NCBI GenBank assembly: GCA_022605955.1
Contig: JAKCOZ010000003.1
Span: forward strand, 47,678,179 to 47,742,178
Reading direction: 5' to 3'
From: Rallus limicola
Taxonomy: Eukaryota > Chordata > Aves > Gruiformes > Rallidae
DNA length: 64,000 nucleotides
The position numbers and the translations under genes were made by a program. This document shows, in pieces, positions 13,251 to 22,600 of the stretch; position 1 is the stretch's first letter, and every line of letters begins with the position of its first letter. Below the pieces are notes generated by a model that was not told where the DNA came from, searched no databases, and saw only the letters and a list, made by a program, of their open reading frames with translations.

Positions 13251-13350
13251 TCTCCTCTCCTCTCCTCTCCTCTCCTCTCCTCTCCTCTCCTCTCCTCTCC
13301 TCTCCTCTCCTCTCCTCTCCTCTCCTCTCCTCTCCTCTCCTCTCCTCTCC
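13251..13350. repeat. (TCTCC)20 microsatellite inside CR1
   Basis: Exactly twenty TCTCC units occupy 100 bp with no interruption; the surrounding homopyrimidine run is 13,247-13,352. It sits where the reverse complement of CR1 normally has a short TCCTCTTCTCC-type stretch, so the microsatellite probably grew by slippage from that seed. Two long frames overlapping it are artefacts of the repeat. It is likely to vary in length between individuals. Confidence 0.98.
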
Positions 13351-13874
13351 TCAAGCAGTGACCTCAGTCAATTCTCCTAAGTCTTACCCTCAAAATCTTT
13401 CCCTATCTTGCTCATCCTCATCTAGACACACTCTAAGAGTTGTATGTCCTTGTATTGAGATGTTCAAAACCACACACTGGAGGGTCGCAACAGTGCAGTG
13501 TGGAGTGGGTAAATCCCCTCCCTCAACCAGCAGGAACCAGCCCAGGATACAGTTGGTCCTTTTGGCTACTAGGGCACACTGTTGACTCTTATTTAACTTG
13601 CCATCACCTCAACCCCCCAGATCTCTTTCTGTGGGTCCTTTCTCCAGCATCTCATCCCCTGATTTATACATATAACCAGGATGGACAATCCTGCTGGACA
13701 CTTGCTCTTGTTTAACACTTGCTCTTGTTAAATTTCATATCGTTTGTGATTACTTAATCTAGACTGTTCAGATTTCTCTGCTTTGATGGAGTCCACAGTC
13801 TGAAATTACCAGGGTTTTCCTTCTTGCCCTTCTTGAAAACTGGGACAACATTTACTTGCTTCCAATTATCTGGG

Positions 13875-14464
13875 TGTCGTGGTTTCACCCCAGCTGTGGG
13901 CCGAGATCCACGCAGCTGCCTGCTCCTTAAAGTAAAAGAGCAGGGGAAGAGGGAAAAGGGGGGGGGGGGAAACAAGGGAAGGGAAAAGGAAGGGGCAAAT
14001 AACTCCAAAACCAAGAAACTAAGAGGCCCGTGGGTTGGGATAAGGATAGTTTACTAAGATAACAGAAAGATAAAATGTAACAATGCTAACAGGACTTTAG
14101 AGCAAAAGAATATGAAACTATTGATACACAATGCAGTTTCTCACCAAACCACACAACTCAGGCCGCACCACCCAGAGCCGTCCCGGAACCCGACCGTCCC
14201 CCAAGACCCTCGCGTCCCGGCCGCTCGCGTCCCGGAACCGCCCCCCTTCTTCCTCCCATCAGCCCCCCTTTATCCTGGGCAGGACGTAATTGTCATGGAA
14301 TACTCTCTTTGGCCCATCTGGGTCACCTGTCCTGGCTTTGACTGTCTGACTGCAGCTAAAAACATCAGGGTGTTCTCAGCACTGCTTTCATTTTAACTCC
14401 CAAACACAGCATTCCATCCGCTGCTACAAATGAAGTTAACTCTATCCTGACTGAAACCAGGACA
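13875..14464 (-). mobile_element. Solo LTR of an ERVL-like endogenous retrovirus, copy 1
   Basis: A 590-bp unit with ends TGTCGTGGTTTCA and TGAAACCAGGACA is flanked by the 5-bp direct repeat CTGGG (13,870-13,874 and 14,465-14,469). TG...CA ends, LTR length and a 5-bp duplication fit an ERVL/ERV3-type LTR. The arrangement resembles a family widespread in Neoaves. The transcriptional sense is inferred to be minus, because a conserved promoter-like stretch ending in a TATA-like GGATAAAG (14,268-14,275) reads that way. No gag, pol or env is present. The unit lies inside an older CR1, whose reading frame continues on either side. A 94-codon plus-strand frame in it is not considered a gene. Confidence 0.88.
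14268..14275 (-). promoter_or_regulatory. TATA-like box of LTR copy 1
   Basis: Minus-strand GGATAAAG follows a block containing GTATTCCATGACAATTACG, which corresponds to the region just upstream of the TATA box in related avian LTRs. The box departs from a canonical TATATAA, so promoter strength is doubtful. Assignment is from position and remembered family layout. Confidence 0.4.
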
Positions 14465-15699
14465 CTGGGGCCTCTCCAGACTCCCAAAACTGTTGAAAGA
14501 TAATGGAGAGATGTCCCCAGGTAACATTGCACAGTTCTTTCTGATCTCTAGAATTAATCCCATCAGACCCCATGGATCTATATGCATCCAACTGAAGTGG
14601 CAAGTCTTGAACAACTTCAGAGTCAGCTGTGAGTTTATCATCCCCCCATGATCATGGCTTTCCACTGGGCTCTGGGGGTTCCAGGTCCCATTATTTGCGA
14701 TGAAGACAGAGGTGAAAAAAGCATTAAACAACACTGCTTTGCCTACACCCCTGTTTATGAGGTGACTGTCTTTAAGAAGATGCCCCACTTGCCTGACTTC
14801 TGACACTTTGGAATTGCACACTCCTGTGCTCTTAAGAGGTGGAACTTAAAATGTGACCATCATTCATGGACTCCAATACCTTAAAAAACACATTCCCAAG
14901 GGACCTGCTTAAGTACCTTCTTCAGCATCCTGAAGTTTGATCTCCCCACATCAAGGGTCAACATTTTGCTGGCATTTTTTGTCCTGTCACCATCTATTTG
15001 AAACTCGGATACTTCATGGTTACTGTGACCAAGTTGCAAACAACAATTCCAGGAGGCACTTAGTACCTGCTCTAAGAAGTAATCCTCAACATGCTTCAGA
15101 AATTTCCTGGACCTCTTTGTGTCTGCTGTACAATATTCCCAGTTGATGTCTGTTAGGTTAAAATTACCCATAAGGACAAGGGCAGTTGATCTAGGGATAT
15201 CCCTTAATTCCTTGTAGAATAACTCATTTGTGTCATCTTTCTGGGTAGGTGGTCAATAGTAAACTCCCAGTACAATATCTGCTTTATGTGCTTTGCCCTT
15301 CATCCTTACCCAGAGGCTGTCAACTGTGTCATCACCAACAGTAAGCACTATAGAGTCTGTCCCCTCCTTTACATAGAGCACCACCCTCCTGCCTCACCTG
15401 CCCTGCCTATGCCTCCTGAAGTGCTTATAACTGTCCATCATGGCACCCCAGTCATGGGACTCATACCACCACATTTTGCTTATGTCATAGTTCTGGGTTT
15501 GAGCGAAAGCTTTTAGCTCTTCTTATTTAATCCTGATGCTGCCCTTATTTGGATAAAGACATTTAAAATGTGCTCCACTATACTCAGCACATCATGGAGC
15601 AAAGCAAAGGACCTTGCTAGCACACTGTCCCTCAAACATTGACATCCTTTTCCCTGGCTTATCTCTAGTGAGCCTGGTTTTACCCCATTCCCCCTTCAA

Positions 15700-16450
15700 A
15701 CCTAGTGTAAAGCTCTTTGGTAAGCCCTGATAACTCTGATGCAAAGATCCTTCTACCTCATTGAGACAGGTGTACCCTGTCTGTTGCTAGCAGGCCTGAT
15801 GTTATGTAAATCAATCCATGACCAAAACCTCAGAATTCTGCCACCAGTCTCAGAACCAGGTATTGATCTGATGTCTCTTACCATTTCTTCCCTCATCATT
15901 CTCGGTACCTGGAAGAGTGGAGGAGAACACCACTTGTACTCCTTGGGACCAGTCATCCCCAGGTCCCGAAGTCTCTGTTGACTTAAGTCTGTGGTTAATA
16001 CAGACATGGTTGCCCTTGGACTTCTTATTTCAACTTCCGCGTTGGCTACATGGAATATCAAAAATGGATAGTAACCAGAGGGTTGGAAGCTTTCTCTTCA
16101 CATCTTTAACCTGGGCTCCTGGGAGGCAGCAGACTTCCCTAAGAAGTAGGTTCTGCTACTTAGACCTTAGTAGGTCTGCTTATTGGGCCTTTTGTTCCCC
16201 TCAGAAGGGTGTCCTATGATAATAACCCATCTTTTTCAATTTATAGAAGTGGTTTTGATTCAGGGCATAGGCCAATTTAGTCTTGAAAACACATTCAACC
16301 TCGATGAACCATCATCTTTTTTATTACTCAGTTCCACTTGCAGGGCTTTGTACCTATTATGCAAAGGCACCTGGGAAGGTGGGGTAGTCATGGAGAAGAT
16401 GTGCTTCCTGGGCTGGATTTTGTCACTATTTTTCCCAATCCCTTAAGTCA
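15700..16450 (-). pseudogene. CR1 ORF1 remnant with SGNH-type domain
   Basis: Several blocks of CR1 ORF1 can be read on the minus strand: a LHNRYKALQVEL segment (16,330-16,366), a degraded nucleophile block reading IIIGHPSEG in place of the usual GDS-type motif (about 16,195-16,228), VCCLPGAQVKDV (16,110-16,140) and QPSGYYPFLIFHV (16,043-16,076), followed by a more weakly matching C-terminal part down to about 15,700. Avian CR1 ORF1 carries an esterase-like (SGNH) fold that accompanies the RNA in the RNP. Here the nucleophile serine motif is lost and the frame is broken by stops, so no functional protein is expected. Identification is by remembered motifs, not by alignment. Confidence 0.75.
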
Positions 16451-16559
16451 CCATGTTCTGTTGGGTGGAGGGAGGAAAAAGAGTCTTCCATATCACCCAA
16501 ACTACCAGAGATCTTTCACACTGCACCTGTTCATTGTGCCCAAATGATCACTTGATTTT

Positions 16560-19485
16560 AACACTCTTTAAAGCTATAGGCAAGGAAACAATTTTAAGTT
16601 TTATATAAATTACAGCTGTACTAAGATGTAAAAAAACATTTTCAGATGAAGTTCACAAAACTTCATGGTCATGAGTATACTCTTGAAACAATATATCATT
16701 TGCTGAAATAGCATATCTATTCTTTTAAAGGTGTCTCTAGATGCTGCAGAGCCAAAGAAGAAACCCAAGTATTCTTAGAACAAGAGGATAAACCCACAAT
16801 TTGTGAGGGATGTGACAGCTCCTCCTGCCTTCACAGCAGAGTGACCTGGAGAAAGCTCCTTTCTCTGTAAATGTAAGATTAACTCATTTGAAATAAGCTA
16901 GTTAATAGAAAACAGTGAACTTCACAAGATACATGTTTTGAGCTGTCAAAGATGCATATTTTGCCCTGGGGATTTCAAGACAATATTGGTTGGTTTAGCT
17001 TCTCCTTGTGAGGTTTGGGGTTTATCCTCCATTATTAATTGTGAGACTTCTTTTCTGCAGACAAACATAAATCACTGCTGAAAGGTAAAAATCTTTACTT
17101 TTTATTCCCAACCTCAACTTTAACTGCAGCAAAGGACTAGAGATGCAGAAAACAGCGTCAACTGCAAGTGAATTAACTGATTAGGATTGGCAAAGTGCTG
17201 TTGTGGGTACATCTGTGCATGCCTTTACATGCAGATACAGATTCATGTCATTTGACAGCACCTGACCACATGTTCTGGTTCAACGAAGATGAACCCATTA
17301 GTTAATCTGTTGGGCCTTTTTTTTCTAGTTTCATCAGGAATCTGTGCTCTTTTATACCATGATCACAACTGGAAGGCACTGATAAAAGGCAATTTGTTGC
17401 TTGCCTCTCTGTACCTGTAACTTGTCTGTGGTTTATACAGGCATGGTTGCCACATAAGCAAAAAGAGGTATTTCCACTTTTGAAATGTAATCAATGTTCA
17501 TTGTCTGTGCCCTTTTTTCTTCCACCAATATTATACTTTTAAAGGTCCCACCTCTCCCACTGCTTGTCCTGGGATTTCTTCTCTGTCTCCCACTGTCCCC
17601 TGCTCTAGTCACCTCCTTTCCTACATAAAGATGGCAGAAGTACTCAGCAATGACTCTGTTGTTATTTCTAGGGGGAAATGCTGTAAGGAATACTTCTAAC
17701 AAGCTATGTGTTCTTCATACAAACATAACAGTTCTTCTCAGCAGTTGCATACTGCTAGGTCATTGGCTATTTGGGGTGATCAATAAAGAAATAGAGGGGT
17801 GTTGTCTTTCTCCAAACACAGAGTTTAAGCAGTTGTAGGAAGTCCCACAAGATGTTCAAAGCACCACCTTAGCCAAAGGGGGATGATGGCTGGATAGCAG
17901 CACTAACTCAGTTGAGATTGGCACAAGCCTGGGGGATGAATGAGCTGGGATGTAGATTTTTTTGGTCTTTCCTCTACTGTTTCAGTTGAGTTTTCTGAAG
18001 CCTAGCCCAAAATTAGAGATTACAAATAGTTTGAAAAGCCAGAACTTCAGACCAACTAAAAATCCCAAACTTTCTAGGACACCAGAAAAGTGTCAATAGA
18101 GATGTGTGGTGCAAGAGGGAAGGTGACTCAGGTGCTGAGACTGAGTTTTTTGGTGGGTGAACAGTTTTGCTCTATTTTAGCTCTGCTGTGGGCATTGCTG
18201 TCAGCATTTTCTTTTCTTAAACCTGCAAGAAATGAAAGAAATATCAGCAGAAAGCTTTTACCTTTTTTTTTTTCTCTTTTTCTGTGCCCTGTGCCTTCCT
18301 CATACATGTTGAACTACTTTTCTTTTGTTATCCTTCCCCTCAAATGGAAAGATTCAAGTATGTGAGTCTTAGGGCCAGTCTCTCAGCAAGGCATCAAACC
18401 AGGCTGACAAACTTCTGTGGAGTATCCCCAAGCCAACCACACACTGGCTTTGGCTCTCTGGAGCCTGCAGCCATAAACAAATTCTTGCAGAGAACCTTTG
18501 TTACATTGCATTTGATTTATGTTTCCAGTCAGAGTAGATTTTTTTAGCTCATTTCCCAGCTCTGCTTTACTGCTGTTTACATGCCATCTCTATTTCCCAG
18601 TTGCATTTAATAAGCAGGTTACTTTTTAAGGGTGTCTTTTTCTTTTGTGGACTCTGGCTCAGATTCCAAGATGAGGGACAAAATTGATACTTCTAGAGCT
18701 CCTCAACACTTTACTTTTAGGGCATGAAGAGAGCTTGGCCCAATTCATTTGGCTGCACTTAAGGAGCAGACTTCTCTATTAACAGCTCCAAAGAAATCTC
18801 TTTGTGCTGCACATCTCTATTGTTTCTTCAAAAGGTCTTATGTACTCCATTCACCCCAGTGTTCCCATAAAATGCCTCATGATGTATTTCACAATACCCA
18901 AGTAATAATCAGTATCATGATTGTGTCTTTTGATAATGAACAGAATTCTTCACATATACACACAGTATTAGCCCTAGCAGCAATATAATTATCATCTGAC
19001 TTGTTGAGTCAAAGAACTGGTCTTTCAGGAATCCTCTACTGCTAAAGCAGCAGCAAAGCCTCACCCTTCTCACGGCCAAGTGTTTCTTCAGGAATTTTCC
19101 CGGTCAGCCTCTACACAAGTAAGTAGCAGGGGACAGACCTACGTCAAGGACATCTCCTAGTATAGGTACTTCATAAATTTCCCACTGCACATTTCCTGAG
19201 TACCATTCTGTAAACTGCCGATGATGTTAGATACAAAACTAAGAAGGAAGGTCATCACTAGGGATAAATAGACTGTTAAAGATTCATGTAGAGGTGCTTA
19301 GGCTGCAGATAATGCAAGATTACTGTCTCCAACTACTCTATAAAAGATCACTGCACAGCAGTTGCCAATAAACCATTTTCCAGATGTACCAGAAAGAGCT
19401 CAGGAAGTGAAAGCCTTAGACTGCAGCAAAGGAGGTTTAGGTTGAGAGCAGTATCTCCTTTTCTCTACCTGTAAGGAGAGGGAAG
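16560..19485. other. Unannotated stretch, no gene seen
   Basis: AT-rich unique-looking sequence. No exon, RNA gene or repeat family was recognised; a short T-rich run lies near 18,261-18,280. Confidence 0.55.
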
Positions 19486-19489
19486 CAAG

Positions 19490-19665
19490 GCACCACCTTG
19501 TTTAGGAAGGTCATGAGGTCCCATCTGTAAGAACTTTCCAAGAACTGGTTAGACAAGCATCTGTCAGAAATGATGTAAGTCTAATTGTTTTTGCCTACTG
19601 GGTTGGGGGAAAGGACTGAATGACCTCTCAAGACCCATTACAGTCCCTCTGTGTTTCTGGATGTG
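19490..19665 (+). mobile_element. Worn CR1 3' end fragment
   Basis: The text resembles the last coding codons and 3' UTR of an old CR1 in plus orientation: a WLDKHL-like coding segment around 19,545-19,565, then a CTGGGTTGGGG...TGAATGACCTCTCAAGACCC block near 19,600-19,635, corresponding to the common CR1 terminal GGTTGGACTAGATGACCTC stretch. The terminal repeats are no longer distinct. It is much more diverged than the other CR1 copies. Boundaries are approximate. Confidence 0.6.
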
Positions 19666-19669
19666 CAGT

Positions 19670-22600
19670 TCTACCATTCAAAGAACTACTTCACCCTGGA
19701 GTGGTACAGGATTCACTTATTGAAAGCACCTCAATGTGTGAACAAAGCTATACCAGTTTTAGCACAGAAATCTCTTCTGCTCTTATTAGGTCATTTCAAG
19801 TGCTGCAGAAACATAAGAAGCCTGACTTGCAGTTCTATGCAGAAACAGAAAGCAATAATATTAATATACAATAATTTGCATTCATTAATCTTGTTTCTTT
19901 CCTTATCTGTACATCCTTCTCCATGCATTATTAAAGAGAAAAAGGACTATGGCAATGTGTAAGAATCTGTAAGTAACAGATGTAACTTCCATGTGTACTT
20001 CCATGAAGCCATGTCACCTCTCTATCAGCCATCCCAACACTCTCAACTCCTGGTCTCTCTGCCAGTTTGTGCTGCTCTGGCATTTTCCTGGGAGGAAAAG
20101 ACTTCTTGCTCTCATCAGGGTCTCTGTGGTTGCCCTGTTTCCTATCTCCTGCAAACTGTGTCCTGCTATCTGAAGGGGTAGGCCTGGGTTAGTTTAAGGA
20201 GGGATGGAGATTCTTGGATTTGTTGTAATTAAATCTGCATCTTGGATCTGCTGTTGAGTGTAGTCTACTCGTTGGCATGGCAACAGGTAACAACATTTAC
20301 ACAATGTATGTCCTTTTTATTCTCAGCTGCAGTGTCTGAGAGTTTCAAAGGAGATCATGGAGGTGCGATGGGTATGATAGGGAAGGAAAGTCAGAAGAAG
20401 CGAGACATTGGGACACACCAGTTTCTTTTAGGACTGCAGCTGTAGCTTCTCTACCTACTGTTTATCAGACAGGAGAAGTTCACTGCTACCTGCTCATGAC
20501 CTGCATTGCAGGGAAAATCCAGTTGCTCCCTGCTTTATGTTTGAATCTTCTCTAGGACCACACACTAGTGAAAAAGAGCCTCCCTTTGTTCCCGCAAAGC
20601 CTCCATGGCTGGAAATCTCACAGATGTGCTTCACTTGCTCTGGCTACTCATTAGCAGCTGCAGGCTACAACTCATTTTATCTTTCAGGTTTGAACACTGT
20701 TCACCAAGGTGCAGAATATGAGACAAGAAACATAATGAAAATCATATGGCACTTCCCTGTGATCTGGATTGGCTAATCTTACTTCGGGCTGTGAGCAGGA
20801 TCAGTTCATCTGAGTTGATTAGAAACTAGTTCCTATGAGAAAGAGGCTGTAAGTGAAATAACCTGATCCATCTGGAGAGACCTGAGTTTAAAAACAAAAC
20901 AAAACAAAAAAAAAACCAAAAAAAAAAGAAAGAAAACAATGTTGTCCTTTGAGTCAGCATCTTTCTAACACAGACAGACAGTGTCCTGAAACATAGAGTG
21001 CCTGCTGTAATTGTTGTAATTCCTCCTGTTATTACACGAGGAAATTAATTTATGTCCTGATAAGTAAGTTCTCTCATGCTATCTGACAGGCCTAAATTAT
21101 CTTTGGACAGGGGCATATACACAGCAGACACTTTTTTCAGAAATTCTCATTGGCATGAAGTTGCTTAATATCATCATTTGCGAGTTGCGCTTTTTTCACA
21201 TTCACAAGGACAGTAGCCAGTACTTTTAATGGGATTCTAGTGCCTTACCAATAAATAGCATCTTACTACTGAGCAAAGACTACACTCTAGTGCAACAGGT
21301 TTCTTATTTAGCCATTTAATATTTGAAACACAAATTTTGCATAGGGCTTATTTGAAGTATTTGAATATGACTTTTTCTTTGTTGGACCTTATTTATCTAC
21401 CTTGGAACTCAAAGTTGTGTTGTGACAACTGTGTTTAATGAACATTCAGCAAACAAAAACCAGGAATGCAGAAAGTAGCATTCTGAAAAGAGAGAAACAT
21501 GAAGTCTAGCTTGAGCCAAACATAGCAAGAATGCACATGACTTTGCCTTTGCCACCTTGGTTGTTCCCCTTCATATTGCTATGTGGAATTCAGGCCTGGA
21601 GCCTAGTTTTGGATGAGAAGTAGGATCCTCTCTCCCTTCTCTAAAAAACCACATGCGACTTCTCTCTGCCAAGTCACAGGACCTAAGCTCCAACTGCGGC
21701 ACGAATACAGGGCAGCTCTAAGCAAAGTGTGCACATATGTCAACTCTACAGGCTTGCAAGGCAAAGCCAGAAAGCTCCAACCAGGCCAATAGAAACCTTT
21801 TGTATCATAGAAAGTCTAAATGCACCATTCATCTTTGCAACAAGGAATATCCATCTTTGACCTGCAGGTTTTCCCTAAAACTGCAAATATCTACTTCACT
21901 TAGTGGCTTGAAATGTCTTTTTTGAAGTATTGTTCTTTCAGACTCCTGCTGGCACTGGTATGCCAAGAGCAAGAGTTTAACACATGTTGGGAGCACATAA
22001 AATCACCCTAGCAGAAAAGCAAACTTATGTGCAATGGTGGCACTGAGAAGCATCATATGTCAGCCCTGACATCAGTAGGATCAACGTATTGATGAAAAAA
22101 GGAGGAGCAGTGGGGTGAAAGAAGGAGGCAAAATAAAAAAAACAGACAAGATAGGAAAGAGCACATATAAAGATGACCTATGTTGGTATCATTTGTCAGA
22201 CACATGAACGCTTATTCTGACAGAAGTTTTCTGAATAAACACATCCTATAGGCTTTGATTAAATTGCACACAAGAGTGACAAGTTTGTAGATAATTTCAA
22301 AGCCCTTACAGCCCATACATACAGTATATGAAAAGAGATATAAACTGCTTCTGTCATTTTCTTGCAAAAGGCAGCTTCATATAGGACTGCTCCTGAAATA
22401 AATGGTATTTCTTTCCCCTCCTTCTGCAAGGTCTAGTAAAAATTAGCACTCTGAATGCAAACTCAGCTTCTAAGGCAGCATCAGTATTCATGGCTGGGAA
22501 TGAAAAAGTGAATTACAGCTGAGTGCATTCAGTATGCCAGCTGGTGAATAAAGAAAAACAGCTGCTGGTGGCCGCCAACTGTGAAGCTCATGCGGACAAT

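Larger units (their letters stand above)
12960..15575 (-). pseudogene. CR1 ORF2 remnant: endonuclease plus reverse transcriptase
   Basis: On the minus strand the APE-type endonuclease is readable from about 15,570 to 14,880: NYDISKMWWYESHDW near 15,450-15,495, a VVLYVKEG and VDSLWVRMKGKA segment, then GNFNLTDINW near 15,170 and LGHSNHEVSEF near 15,000. Three catalytic positions look lost: the Glu of the ITE-WW block, the Asp of GDFN (now GNFN) and the Asp of SDH (now SNH). The RT fingers block FKKGKKENPGNFR lies at about 13,800-13,850, left of the LTR. The next readable block aligns with the segment after YADD, so the palm with YADD has been deleted near 13,800. It is a dead copy. Confidence 0.85.
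12895..16550 (-). mobile_element. Old, nearly full-span CR1 LINE, split by a solo LTR
   Basis: Read on the minus strand, this element runs from ORF1 (about 16,450 downward) through ORF2 endonuclease and reverse transcriptase to a worn CR1 3' end at about 12,895, where a TTGGACTTGATTATCC-like block lies close to the end. A solo LTR of about 590 bp interrupts it at 13,875-14,464, and a (TCTCC)20 microsatellite sits inside the 3' part. Removing the LTR leaves roughly 3.1 kb against about 4.5 kb for a complete CR1. The missing parts are the 5' end and a block of the RT catalytic core. A 17-bp local duplication occurs near 13,698-13,731. Many stops and frameshifts show an old insertion. The right boundary is approximate. 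Confidence 0.9.

Noticed and set aside
13029..13380. Serine/leucine/proline-repeat frames of 73 and 110 codons
   Set aside because: They run through the (TCTCC)20 microsatellite inside a reverse-oriented CR1.
14112..14396. 94-codon frame present in both LTR copies (also 61,814-62,098)
   Set aside because: It lies on the strand opposite to the inferred LTR transcription, and its similarity between copies simply follows from the copies being repeats. No domain is recognisable.
20890..20938. A-rich run as a retrocopy tail on the plus strand
   Set aside because: No retrocopy body or polyadenylation signal upstream; interruptions by C and G fit low-complexity drift.
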